Source of the DNA: Pyronema omphalodes
Lineage: Eukaryota; Ascomycota; Pezizomycetes; Pezizales; Pyronemataceae
DNA: 64,000 bases
Direction: 5' to 3'
NCBI GenBank assembly: GCA_024516155.1
Contig: JAJJXM010000002.1
Coordinates: forward strand, 62,001-126,000
Positions 12,958 through 24,224 of this stretch are shown here, in pieces. Numbering within the stretch: the stretch's first letter is position 1; every line of letters begins with the position of its first letter. The notes under the pieces were generated by a model that saw only the letters and a program-made list of their open reading frames with translations, had not been told where the DNA came from and made no database searches. The translations under genes and the position numbers were made by a program.

Positions 12958-15842
12958 CGCGAGGATTTGCGGAAAGGTGGTAATTCCGAAGTTGACGGCG
13001 TGTTTGCTCTGTAATTGGCGTACAAGTTGCAGTTGATCTTGAAAGTCTGCTCTTTTTTCACAAAAAAATCTCCTGTTCTTGATGTAATTTTCGTTTTGGT
13101 TGTTGGCGTTTATATGGGGTCGTTTGCGATGAGTTTTGTAATAGATATGTTTGGGGTTGTGTATGTACTGTATGTTGTTTTTGGCGGTTTTTATTTGAGT
13201 AATTGTGGAGTCTGTCTTGCATTGTCAGTCTGGAAAAAATATATAGATTCTGCTTTGTCGAATAATGTGTTCGGCGGCAATTATTAAAGAAATATCATTT
13301 TTGAGCTGTATCCTCGGAGATTGTGCGCCGTAGCGGTATCTTTGGCACCGGTTTGAATTTGTGGCCGATTCGAAAAGTTGTAGTAGGCAAGTGGAGGCAT
13401 AGAAGCGGTATAATCTGCGGTGACCGTTTATTGTGTGCGAGCACGCATCTATATGTCCCAACTATGTGGTCGTGAGCTTGCTTTTGTTGTCGGACGAACA
13501 ACACCGAGAAGTGGAGTGCTAATGTCGGCCCTCGGGCCGATTGTTCGGCGGCAGCGGCAGTAAAAATCGGGACCGATGCTCGGGAGCAGGGAAATGAGCT
13601 GCGGTACCGGATAGAAAGCCGCATTGATACATGGTAAGTGTTGTCGTTGTTCTTGGGCGTAAAGTGTACTCTGGCAGGTGTTTGTCGAGATATCTACAAC
13701 AGAGCTCTGTTGATGCTTTCCCGAATGTACCCGTCGCAATTGTTAGCATCATCCGAACTTCGTTCCGATGGATGCGTAAGCAGGAAATAGCGTAGAAACA
13801 GTGGATGAATGGCGAGAAACGACCAATAATGAAAGCCATAGAAGTCGGTCATATTACCGACCTCAAGGTGAGGAAGCTTCTTCCCTTTGACCGTACCGAA
13901 GCTTGACCGGCCAAGCTTGTATATCCCGAACTGCTCCGAACTGAAAGAAAACTGCTTGGGAAAGGTAAAGCGGGATGCTTTGCCGCCGGCTTTTGTGAAC
14001 ATCGCAGGGCGTTGGCGCAGCTGTGTGTGCCACCACTCAAGAGCTGCAAAGGTACGCGATTGAAATCCGTCATTTTTTCGAGCTCAGCTGCTCAGGAACG
14101 ATTCGCTTGGGTGAAAGGTGTGCTGCTGCCGGAGTTCTGGAATCCCACCAGTTCAGACGCTGAAGTCTGGAGAAATCCAGAAACTTGAAGCCGCCTTAAG
14201 TCCTGTAGTTTCCCTACTCGATTGGGATTGGGGACTGCAACTAGTGAAGCGAACAAGCCTCATTGAGGCTCATACACGTGATCAAATCCCTAGGGTTCAC
14301 ACCTTACCTCAGCCCAAAAGGATCGCCGGTCGACCGACGCCACAGCTGTATTGTTATTTGTTGGCGTAGCATATATCTGTAGAAAAGCTATGTTATTCAT
14401 CCATTTTCTTCTCAAATAGCCATTGAAATCATCTCCGTTGTTAAAACTTCAAGTTGCGGGAAATAATGGCCAGAATGCCGAAGTTTCGGAGGACACTGTA
14501 CCGCACGCGGCTACAGACCCAACAAGATAAATATTTTTGCATCTTTCATATATCTCCATATTAAGATTAAGGAGATTTCGTTCGTCTTGTAGAATCTTGA
14601 AGTTTCTTTGTGTAAAAAGGACGTCGATGAGAGGTGGAGGTGGAGGCTGACAATAAATAGAGAACAAGAAGCATGCTTTGCGACTGGCTCGAATCCGTGA
14701 CTACTTCAGCACGTGCCAACCTATCAACTCCCTCACGAAGATCTTCAGTAGAAATAATTCTACCTTGCGTTAATTTAAAGCAAAGCTCGCATTCGCTCTC
14801 TCTTTTTGCGACTTGTATATTCATGCATGCCTACAAAAAAACGAGTGTCAAAGCATATATATCATCTTCCAGTCATCTTTTCATCCAGCCTCTTGGGAGT
14901 AAAAAATGGAGTCCTTTTAAGCTTATTCGCTTGTCCGATTAGGCCTCCTGCGAACTACATACGGTGCCGCGGTCCGCGGTAAGATCTTCCGAAAAATCAT
15001 CTCGCCAAGCGTCGGTTCGAGCTGAAAATCTTAGGGCTCACTCGCATACCGCCGAAAGTCGGATACATCTTAGGCCTGAGGTTTTAGTTTTCTAGTGAAT
15101 GTATTATTTGTGGCTGTGATCGTCACGAGTTCTTACGAAACATGTTTCATTCGGAAAGATATTTCGAGAAAGACATAGAGCCGCTCGAGTGAGTTCGGAA
15201 TCAGTCGGGACTCGGTTATCAAAGCCTTAACCTTCTTGTAACTATTCAGAAAACATAAACTGCTTTCTAGAAAGTCGAAAGTTATAAATAATTGGTTAAT
15301 TGATTCAACGGGATCTAATTGCTTCGAATACTTTTCAGGAAAACACAGTACATAGTCAATTTATAAAAGAACCTGAGAGGAGTACGGATACAGGCTACTT
15401 GCACTAGCCCCAGTAAACTATCTCTATTCTCCGGCTTGGGTTTCCTTCAAATACTTCAGTCTTTGAGAACTCCAGCTATGTACAGTTTACGGCTTACTCA
15501 TTTCATTGACACTTGAGACCAAAGGTCACCTTGTATGAAATCACTCTACAAAACTCTTAGAATATGACCCTATGACGCCTCCAAGACGTGAGGTTTAATA
15601 TTTAGGGCTCAACCCCTTTCTTACTGTTCTACCGACATTCGGAAACCGTCAATATTCAATGACCAACGCCGCGAAGCCTAAAATCCTAGACACGCAAAAT
15701 TTTGAAACGCACAAGCAGAGATTCCTCTGAATGATGGTTATTAAAGCCTCGCTTATGCCTGCCTACATGACCGGTAGTGGAGTAATACATAAAATCGGTA
15801 ATTTTGTGCATGTAAGATCTTTGTCTGCTTCGGCCTATCTGT

Positions 15843-15859
15843 CCCCCCCCCCCCCCCCC
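15843..15859. repeat. Poly-C tract (17 C)
   Basis: Seventeen consecutive C residues are followed by A and six more C. Homopolymers of this length are error-prone in sequencing, so the length is uncertain. Confidence 0.8.
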
Positions 15860-17338
15860 ACCCCCCTCCAAGAGGGCTGGCATGAAGAACTCTAGACGAG
15901 ACGATCACTGAAGTTCACCGGGTTTTCAGTTAATCAAATAGTCTTGGCAAAGATCCTGAGAACGTCCCGATGAGTCAGTCACCGAGTTCCGCATGGAAAG
16001 CGTGTGATTTGGCATGGTTTATCCACAATGATGTGCGTCCGCCATGTTTAAGGCTGTTAGTTGTCATAAAGCTTCTGTATGGTAAAACCCAGGTTCATCG
16101 TTATTCTGTAATTCACCTTCGCCACCCCAAATCTCAAAGCATTATCGCTCACCTTCATGGTTGATAGTTCTTGAATGCTAATAAATTGCAAACACAACAT
16201 TAAAGCTACCCCAGCAAAGTTGATTCGGCGATGACTGATTAATCGTCCCGTATTACAAAGGGATTCGGGTTCCATAAAACACTCCATGTATGCTCATTTT
16301 AAATCTTACTGTTAAGCATCGGTAAGTCGGTTCCAACATTTCAACATGGCATCAGAAACAGCATATCATCCGAAGTTCCGTAAGACACAAGGCTACATCA
16401 ATAACAGTATACCGGTGATCTTTGAAACATCACGCGCTCAAGACTCAGCTTACGGCGTCCAGATTGTATGCAGTGAAAAAGCCTAGTGGTAATTTAAGGT
16501 TGTACAAGCGCTTGGTATCGGCGTAGGCTTCAGCCACTGCTCAGCGCACTCCAACGCCTATCAACATACAGAAGTGATAACGTACGGCGACACTCGATAA
16601 AGTTAGGTAACGAGAACTGTGTTACAACTACTAAGCCAAATTGTATTGACTCCCCCGAGATTATGCTTTGCCGCTGCTGGGTATAGGCGGGTTACAGGTT
16701 ACCTAAACATCTTCATACATTACTATAGACGAGCGATAATCACCGGTATTATGAAACTAGGTTAATATGAGTATAAAAAAACGTGCATACACCGGGGTTT
16801 TATGATCCCCCCGAGGTGCTGTACTACGTCCTACGGTGGATACTTGTGATAACTTGTACACCTCAATTGTGGCAAAATCAACTGCATACAGCCACTTTCA
16901 ATATTTTAAAGAAAGCATCATGAAGCTTATGTAGAAAAGTATCATTTGCATACGCTGGGAGACTTGTTAACCCCAACCACCTGTTTTCGTAAAGACAAGA
17001 GCCACAACGAAAAAACTGTGACCATATTTCGCTCGGTATTTATCAGTGTACACTTTTCTGTGTTCAGAACATGCATCAAATACTTCCACTTATAGGAGAC
17101 GTTTGTCATCAAGCTAAGTTATTGTGATTTGAGCCAGGCTTTTAGGGACAGTCATTGGTCATGAGTTCTGTACAAATTTCGAGACATATTCTAAGCAGCT
17201 TATTCGGGAGCTTGTTAACCGCCAAAAACCTATTTAGTTTCTTAGCCTGGCTACAAACGTTACAGTTATCTGCATAAGGTAGTTAATTTATTTCTCTGGA
17301 CAGTTACAATAATTCCGGGCCTAGTGCCCAAGAGGCTC

Positions 17339-17605
17339 ACGAACTACCTCTTCTGAGTCTTCTCACTGGAGAACTCTATCATTAAACTCCGCTATTATCA
17401 TGTTTCAGGCCCCAATTCTAAGCCTCTAGGTTTTTTTAACCGCTCATGTCCTTCACCGTGAAGAAACAGTCACCATTGAAACCTCAGCATAATCTATTTC
17501 TCTTGGCTTTTGGACCGCATACTTCACTTCGCCTTGTACTAGGAAACACACGAACTACTTCCCCATTGATTCGTCTGACTAGAGAACTCTATCATCAATT
17601 CCCAG
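17339..17605. repeat. Diverged direct repeat pair, about 211-213 bp apart
   Basis: CGAACTAC at 17340 and 17551, and GAGAACTCTATCAT at 17369-17382 and 17582-17595, occur in the same order with similar text between them. Flanking text (CTAGTGCCCAAG versus CTAGGAAACAC) is only loosely alike. This reads as an old duplication of roughly 210 bp that has diverged strongly. Confidence 0.4.
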
Positions 17606-17978
17606 GACAAAAGTTATTATGATGTCTCAGTTCGCAAAAACTCCCAATTCCGCAGCCGTCCGCTGTAAGCGACCTGCCTCCTCGACAGGAAAAGAAAAAT
17701 ATGTTGGAGCCTACGGATCCGTTTGTGCACTTTTGCTAGTTTGCGCCAACCTTCAGACAGTTGTCTCAGTATCCATTTTGAGTATTGTCTGCAGCCTGAA
17801 AGGGCAATTTGAGGAACTTTCCTAAATCAATGAGGATTCTACGATGTCTATAAAACCTCCATAGATACCCCTCAAATTGACACGCCATCCTCATCACCTC
17901 CTCCAATTCCCTGGAGCTTCACCCACCAAACCAAAGTCTCTCTCAGTTTCCTACAGCGTCTCTAAAATTGTCTTCACC

Positions 17979-18830
17979 ATGAAGCTCTTCTCAACCCTAC
18001 TATGTCTTGTCCCCGCGGCATTAGCAGCCTATGACTCAATCCCAGGGTCCATGTTCGTCAACGACCCAGCTCAAGCAGCCCGTCAAGCCTGTCCCTTCTG
18101 GTTCTTCGGGCGTTCACTTGGTCGAGAGCCCTGTTATCCTGAATCTGCTGTCGTCAACGGTGGCCCGCATCCTGGAACTCCAGTTCGTTCCGATCCTTCT
18201 CCTGGATATGGATGTCCCAGCCCAGGACGATGGACGGGGACTTATTCCAACGGAAACCCGTTCCCGACTTATTTCAATGTTAGATATTGTCCGGGAGATC
18301 AGAGTTGGAGGATTAATTATAATCTGTATTTCTCGCATGATGGAATGAGTGGAAATGGTCATAGACATGATTGGGAGTGGTGAGTTTTATCCTGGAGTTT
18401 AGGTTTTGCTTTTTGAATAACTGCTAATGATTCTTTAAAATATAGGGTAGCTGTAATCTGGAAACGCTGCGGTGGTCCCGATATGTGGTGTCGGAACCGG
18501 CTAGTCCGAAGCTTCCACAAAACAGACAAATCCAACGACTGGTCCGGAATTCAAAACACCATCAACGGTAAAAACGAATTACGTCGTCTCGGAGACAAAA
18601 ACAAGCATCACCCCTTGATCTATGTCGGGGCGTTTAAACATGCTATGTTTGATACAAGAAAAACAAGCATGAATGTTATTGGAGCCGATGAGCTGGAGTT
18701 TAGATCTAATGATTGGTGGTATTTCTCTCAGGATTGGTTGGTGCCTGGTGATCAAATTAATAGAAGTTGGAACTATGGTGTCGCTGGAAGTACCCCGCCA
18801 AGGGTTTGGGATGATCTTTGTAATAAATAA
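17979..18830 (+). CDS. NPP1-domain secreted protein (NLP, necrosis/ethylene-inducing-like)
   Basis: Two exons, 17979-18379 and 18446-18830, flank a 66-bp intron (GTGAGT...CTAAT...TAG), giving a predicted 261 aa. The N-terminus is a clear signal peptide (MKLFSTLLCLVPAALA, cleavage near residue 16). The NLP heptapeptide GHRHDWE lies at the very end of exon 1, the intron interrupting the Trp codon just after it. At least five cysteines precede it, more than in the minimal two-Cys type 1 NLPs, which with the unusual N-terminal half suggests a diverged NLP subgroup. In characterised NLPs this motif helps coordinate a divalent cation and the protein is a plant-membrane cytolysin; many fungal NLPs are non-cytotoxic, and activity cannot be judged here. 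The reading frame is intact. The Met at 17979 is chosen over the open frame upstream because it gives the signal peptide. Confidence 0.88.
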
Positions 18831-19454
18831 GCGGTAGATGTAGGGAATGAATGGTGTCTGCAGTGCACCCGGAGTGAAGTTAGAAAGGCAGGATGAGAAA
18901 AGAGTTAGGCAGATGAATAAAGAATGAGGGGTAGGGGTGATCTTTGGGACGCTTTTCGACGGATTAATGACATGGTTTTGATGATGATGATGGTTAAAAA
19001 TTGAAAATCTTTTAACGGTGCAGATAAAATCAATGGCAAGAAAATTATCCTGGGGAAGAAACTGTGACACACCATTGGATTAAACAAGACTTTTCCCGTC
19101 ACCTAACTCTCTATCTCTCTGAGCAAACCGGGCCCCAAATTGTAACGACGAATATTAAAACCAGCAGGAAGAAGAGGGGCGGCAACAGGCCCAAGAAATG
19201 AAGTGCGCTGCGGCGTAGATCTCAGCGAGACTCTAAGGTAACAGCTAGAGCCTCGAAATGTATTCAGACTGTAGCATACGTCATAACCTTAAGGCTGGGA
19301 ACGTTCAAGAGATTTAAACCAAACCCTCTGTCTCTCTATTCCCCACAATGAGGACCATCTCCGATCCATATCAATCGAGCCTTATAAATGATCTAGCCTG
19401 ACAGTCTCGTCTAGATATGCAATAATATTTGCATTCCACCCAGTACGGTACCGT

Positions 19455-19515
19455 GACAAAAGTGACCGTCACTTTTCTGTGCTAAGCGCCGCGCGGGGTG
19501 ACGGTCACTTTTGTC
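19455..19515. repeat. 17-bp perfect inverted repeat with nested palindromes
   Basis: GACAAAAGTGACCGTCA at 19455-19471 is the exact reverse complement of TGACGGTCACTTTTGTC at 19499-19515, with a 27-bp GC-rich loop region. The left arm sits in its own smaller palindrome, AAAAGTGAC-C-GTCACTTTT. A 10-bp palindrome ACGGTACCGT lies immediately upstream (19445-19454). Confidence 0.9.
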
Positions 19516-19556
19516 CAGCACCTCGTACATCAACGTCACAACTGACAATATCAGTC

Positions 19557-19585
19557 AGTGACCACCCATGACGCGATGGGTCACT
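19557..19585. repeat. Second GTGAC/GTCAC inverted repeat
   Basis: AGTGACC(AC)CCA and TGGGTCACT face each other across TGACGCGA, repeating the GTGAC...GTCAC theme of the larger inverted repeat about 40 bp upstream. It may be a regulatory-site cluster, but no known factor is assigned. Confidence 0.65.
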
Positions 19586-20102
19586 CGCACGACAACCAAA
19601 TCTCTTATCTCTCAACTCCACAAATTCAGGCTTCCAACACAAAAACAACACCATTAATCTTATCATAATAACTCAATAAAACCAGCACCGCCTGTAATTG
19701 TCTATCGCCTCGAAAAACTATTCCCCTTCACTCATCATAAACATATACAAAATCTAACTCCTTCCATCGACTATTGTCCATCTCTCCTCTGCCGGTTTCT
19801 ATTCCACTATTTCTATATCTGCAGGTCTGAGCTTTCTTATACTTCAACACAGTCCCTCTTTTGGGCTGAATTCGAAAAAAAAATTTCTTCCATAATTGAT
19901 TTACACTCTACACATGGACATCCACCTTTATATCCATATTCACAGTCACTCACTCGATGACTCGACTTGACTTAACCAGCGCCATTTTTTATTAACCATC
20001 TTCATCCGCACCATCTTCATCCGCATTTTCTAGTTCGATTTCCTTCTTCATATTCTTCCTAACCCCCTCATATCGCCGCTGTCAATACTCCCAAGAACTA
20101 TA

Positions 20103-20378
20103 TTGTTACTACATAATCTAATTTTCCGAATGCTTTATGAAGCGATAAAGCCTAGAGAGAGGAAACAAGTCAATTACGAATTCTCTATATCTAACCTACT
20201 GAGGATTGTGTGTGGGGTATGGGCGATACCTGCGCAGTTCAATTCAACCAAAATCCTCCCAAAAAAGCCAACGGATCAGGAAAAACAAAAGAACTTATTT
20301 CCATTAGATATCTCACCACTACTACATACTTTCTATACTCACCAAAGGGGCAACCGAAAGTCTTTCGTTAGCAGATAA
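20103..20378 (+). CDS. Possible small ORF of unknown function, weakly supported
   Basis: A 91-codon ORF starts with MLLHNLIFRMLYEAI and is basic overall. It follows a pyrimidine-rich stretch that looks like a fungal 5' leader, and no other gene claims the region. I recognise no domain, signal peptide or membrane segment, and codon use gives no clear support. It may equally be noise within a non-coding transcript. Confidence 0.2.
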   Translation: MLLHNLIFRMLYEAIKPRERKQVNYEFSISNLLRIVCGVWAIPAQFNSTKILPKKPTDQEKQKNLFPLDISPLLHTFYTHQRGNRKSFVSR

Positions 20379-20919
20379 GGGGGTTGTTCGATATATGAGT
20401 TTTGTTGTGTTGAGTATTTATATTATGGTAGAGGCGATTTTGTTATGTCGGATTATTGGTGCTATGATGACCCATGATGAGGGGATGTAAGGGGCGGATC
20501 GTGATATGGATTGATGTGTAGGAGTAGAGAGTATCTGGAGGGAGGTATTTGAAGATTGAAATTTAGATCGAGAGTAGATTTATATGTTTATTTTGGCTTG
20601 TTCCTTCATTATACCACATTCGGAATATAGAGATAAAAAGTCCTCATAATACAAAATACTTTTCTTTTATTCCGAAGGACATGGGGTAAGAAACAAAACA
20701 AGCCCCCAATCCAAGCCATAAAGTAAAATGCAAAGATGAGCCACAGCAACTGATACTATGATTCATGACAAAAGTGTATTTATCTAAGTGACTAAGGGCA
20801 AAAAAAAACATAAAAACCAACTCCAGTACTTGTGACAAAAAAGCAAAACCAAACAAAAATTTCAACCATATTTTTGAATAATTAACTCCTGTTTCCTAAA
20901 GGTTTCTAAACTTCAAATT

Positions 20920-22839
20920 TTAAAGCGTGGTTCCAGCCTCTTCCTCTGCCTCATTGTCATCCGTACCAGCCTGAACAATAGGGATTCCATCGGCATCCGC
21001 AGGGGGCGGAATTCCTAATGGCGTAGCACTGACAACAGCAGCCGTAGCAGGAGCAGGGTATGGCATGTTTGCATCAGCATTCTGAAAGGTTTGAATAGCC
21101 TGAGTAAGGGCAACATCCAAATCCTGACCAGCAGCAATGGACTCATTCAGCATCTGAATAGCACCATAAAGCATGGAGTGTACCATACCCCCGGCCGGTC
21201 CCACATGATCATCGTCCATGTCCTCGGTGTCGTGGTCGCTGGGATCATCATCATCATAATCATCATATAATCCGTGGTCGCCGGGATACATGTGATCGTT
21301 AAACCCGAAGGAATCATCGGTTTCGTCAGAAAGATCCGAGTCGTCATCGAACATGCCACCCCCGGGCCCAAAGAACGGGTCCGTGTCTTCTCCGTATTCG
21401 GTGGGATTGCAAAGGAAGCATTCTTCACCGAGACATTCTTCGCGGTCTGGTTCCATAGCCATTCTCCCAGTGAGGTGTTTAGCCCAGTCGACTGCCTCCC
21501 GAAATGGGAAGTGGGGGTGGAGATCACTGTCGGCTATCAGTTGGTGGAAAAGGGCGAACTTGAGAGGTTTAGGAAGGGCCTGATGGAGTCGACGGAGGAT
21601 ATAGGGCCAAGTTTCGGTTTCCCTGTCACGTTCGCTTTCGTGGTCTGGGGATGATAGCGGGTGGTTGTGGTGAGGACATGTGTACGTTCTGGTTGGCTTG
21701 ACGATGCAACGGCGTAGGCTTAAGCTGGTGAGAGTTTGAGCGTGACCTTCGAGGAAGGCGACTATGAGAGGGGAACTGAAAACTGCGCCGCCAATATGGA
21801 CAACGGAAAGATGAGGCCAGAGAACTACCGGAGGTGGGACGGGTTCCCGAGTGCTGCAAGAGCGGTTGAGACGGGGTGGACAAATAACTGAACGTAGGCT
21901 GATTTCGGTGCAGTACTCTCTTTGGTCCAGGTTCTGGTGACGATCTAGATAGAGTGATCTGAGCTCCTTCGCAGCGTGCAACAGACGCGCCAGAACGGTT
22001 AGAGCTGGTTCGGGCATTAATGGATTGATGTGGAGTGATAGATTGTGGACGGTTCCCATTCCTTCAAGCCCAGCTCGAAACGTCGATGGTGCCATAATCA
22101 AACATTCGTGAGTAACCCCATAAATCTCAAGCTCCTTAACGCTTTTGAGATGTTCGGACCGAGCCTTCAAGCCTGCAATCTTTAAAAACGTCTGGAACAT
22201 AACTGGGCCCCATTTGACAGTACGGTAGGGACCATCGCGGTAGGGAACATCGATTAGGGTAGCATTGGGTGGAACTTTAAGTACCAGCTTTTCAACATTT
22301 GGCAATTTGTCCATGGCAGCTAAGCTGGCTTCCTCGATATTTGTAAATTCCATTTGACGACCGTAGTGCGTCAATCGCTTCTGTATGTTCTCGTCGCCAA
22401 GATGCTGGTAGGCTGCAGCATGTTGATCCTCTGGGAGACTCATAATATACGTGTACTCCTGGGCCATCCCAGGGAGAAATAATTCGCGAACAAAGGTGTA
22501 GGTGTAATTCTTGACATAGCACCGATTTTCCGTATCGTTAGAAATATTCGTAAGACGTGTTAAAGAAGCCTCAAGACTGTCAATTTCAACATCTTCGTAG
22601 ATGAAGGGTTTGACAATGTCATTGAAAGTGCGATTGACAAGGCGCAGTCTGAGGTACGAAGGATGGGCGAAGTACAGTGGGTTCGTCGGGCGCAGGTAGA
22701 GCGCGCGAATTGAATTTCTGGTTTCATAAGGGTAGTCGGCCCGGGACGAAAAGAGCTGAAGGTCCGGTTCTTTTGATGGAGTTAGAATCATGCGAAGAAT
22801 CTCGGGTGGTAGTGAATCCATGGAGGCCGGCATTGTCAC
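20920..22839 (-). CDS. F-box-like protein with acidic C-terminal region
   Basis: Single-exon gene, 639 aa. The N-terminus (MDSLPPEILRMIL, then LRLVNRTFNDIVKPFIYEDV at about residues 60-85) has the F-box pattern of fungal proteins that link substrates to SCF ubiquitin ligases through Skp1. An insertion of about 45 residues splits the two halves of the motif, so F-box-like is safer than F-box. The middle (about 170-440) has spaced Leu-rich segments such as LLHAAKELRSLYLDRH and TLTSLSLRRCIV, suggesting degenerate leucine-rich repeats as the substrate-binding part. A Cys pair LGEECFLCNPTE is followed by a strongly Asp/Glu-rich stretch (about 490-560). Translation probably starts at 22839, although the internal Met at residue 6 (MDSLPP) is also possible. 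Substrates are unknown. Confidence 0.7.
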   Translation of the reverse strand: MTMPASMDSLPPEILRMILTPSKEPDLQLFSSRADYPYETRNSIRALYLRPTNPLYFAHPSYLRLRLVNRTFNDIVKPFIYEDVEIDSLEASLTRLTNISNDTENRCYVKNYTYTFVRELFLPGMAQEYTYIMSLPEDQHAAAYQHLGDENIQKRLTHYGRQMEFTNIEEASLAAMDKLPNVEKLVLKVPPNATLIDVPYRDGPYRTVKWGPVMFQTFLKIAGLKARSEHLKSVKELEIYGVTHECLIMAPSTFRAGLEGMGTVHNLSLHINPLMPEPALTVLARLLHAAKELRSLYLDRHQNLDQREYCTEISLRSVICPPRLNRSCSTREPVPPPVVLWPHLSVVHIGGAVFSSPLIVAFLEGHAQTLTSLSLRRCIVKPTRTYTCPHHNHPLSSPDHESERDRETETWPYILRRLHQALPKPLKFALFHQLIADSDLHPHFPFREAVDWAKHLTGRMAMEPDREECLGEECFLCNPTEYGEDTDPFFGPGGGMFDDDSDLSDETDDSFGFNDHMYPGDHGLYDDYDDDDPSDHDTEDMDDDHVGPAGGMVHSMLYGAIQMLNESIAAGQDLDVALTQAIQTFQNADANMPYPAPATAAVVSATPLGIPPPADADGIPIVQAGTDDNEAEEEAGTTL

Positions 22840-24224
22840 AGCTGCGACCGCAAAAAGTATGGAGATGATATCGTTTTCTCAGATGGCGGAGAGAAGTTGG
22901 AGGAGCGGATGACGGCGCTGGGGTGAAAGTCGATGGCTTTAGAGCAATCTAGCGGGTCAGATGGCAGCTTGACTTGTTGCGGCGTAGTGTATGACTGCTG
23001 AGAAGAAACTTTCGCGTGGGAATGTCGGTGTTGGCGAGGGCGGCAGTGGGGAGCAGTGGTTGTAGCCGGAGAAAGTGGGAGGAGAGGGGGGAGTCGCGGG
23101 AGTCTGAACTGGAGAAATTTTCATGTTGTCGATCCGGGGATGGAGATGGTGACAAGAGGGTTCAAGAAGATTGACTGATTACTCCACCGCTCAACCAGAA
23201 CGTGTCTTGTTGTTACACAAAAAGCAAAATGCACAAGAATTTTTGTTTTTATATTATTTCTTCAGCATTTCAATATTTTATGTAGATTTTGTTTGTATTG
23301 TTTAGCATGGGGTGCAGTGGTTCCGCAACCCAACCATCAAGATAACACGGTTTTGAGTTTCATGCTTGTGAATGGTGAATGATGATGAATTACCCCGTCT
23401 GAAATGGCCGGAAACAATCAAGCGAATGGCCTCCATTCATCAAGTTTAAAGAGTATTGATCACTCCATTTATGAGATGGATGGGATGGGCCTGTCGATAG
23501 GGCTGAAGTCTATCTATTAATATACTCAAGCTAAACAACCGAGTGTGGGCTGCATGAGTGATTTCTCCAGAAATTCTGTGTGTGCTAACTATTAATTCCT
23601 ATACATGAAAAATATAGTTAGCAAGCAATTATGAAAAGTGATTGAAAATTAAGAAAGGTTGTGGTCGAAATTCTTGGGGTTCCTTACGGTTTACCATTTG
23701 CCTGAAGCTATGGATCCTTCACTTTTACCGTCAATGAATTGCTATCATGGAATCTGATGGCCACATGAACAGATACCATCGGGGAAATAACCCAAGTTGA
23801 GTAGATTATCCAATTTCACCGGGGTCCGCCTCATTGAGTATGGATCTTGGGCACTTCTTTCATCAAATTACATTCCATAAGTTTATGTATTTTAACAAAG
23901 AATTAATGTAAGTTAATTTCATGCAGAACCATCACAATCTGAGCATTACCCAATATAATTGGAACATAACATTATTCATGCAGAATTCATGTCACCTGTT
24001 TTTGTCTCAGAATCAGGGTTAGGGCTATTTACCGGCCTGTCAGCTGTCAGCTGCGATCTTTATTGACGCAGGGTTCCGATAACACTTCAGCGTACAACAA
24101 CCTTCCTACCACAGAAGCGACTGCCCAATCTTCTTCGTACTTCCTTAAGGGTACAATATAGTTCGGAACAACTTCGAATATATCCTATCTTACAGCAAAT
24201 GGTTGCGATATAAAGCCGGGGGAC
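22840..24224. other. Divergent intergenic region
   Basis: This separates the F-box-like gene (-) from the PNGase A-type gene (+), so it should hold both promoters. Apart from the TTAGGG-like box at 24015-24024 nothing specific was recognised. Bases 23200-24000 are AT-rich with no convincing ORF. Confidence 0.5.
24015..24024. promoter_or_regulatory. Telomere-repeat-like box AGGGTTAGGG
   Basis: AGGGTTAGGG lies about 200 bp upstream of the PNGase A-type start codon. TTAGGG-type boxes bind Tbf1/TRF-like factors in fungal promoters; function at this site is inference from position and sequence only. Confidence 0.35.

Larger units (their letters stand above)
12958..17978. other. Gene-poor intergenic stretch with faint repeat relics
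   Basis: Only short open frames without recognisable domains occur here. It holds a 17-base C run (15843-15859) and a diverged direct repeat near 17340-17600 (listed separately). The last roughly 100 bp before 17979 are pyrimidine-rich with ACAAAGTCTCTC-like text and are the likely leader of the NLP gene. The region could be decayed mobile-element DNA, but no terminal repeats or transposase motifs were seen. Confidence 0.45.
18831..20919. other. Intergenic region between convergent genes, with promoter-like and leader-like features
   Basis: No recognised protein-coding gene. After the NLP 3' flank it contains a complex inverted-repeat block (19443-19585). A stretch strongly enriched in C, T and A on the + strand follows (about 19600-20100), resembling the pyrimidine-rich leaders of fungal genes. 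Then comes an unassigned 91-codon ORF (20103-20378) with no family resemblance. Because both flanking genes converge on this region, these promoter-like features serve neither of them. Confidence 0.5.

Noticed and set aside
14660..14740. Possible tRNA from GGCTCGAATCC text
   Set aside because: The flanking bases do not form a T-arm stem and no matching acceptor or anticodon arm is present.
17979..20919. Secondary-metabolite or effector cluster around the NLP gene
   Set aside because: No biosynthetic, transporter or regulator genes adjoin it closely; the TF is 5 kb away with non-coding DNA between.
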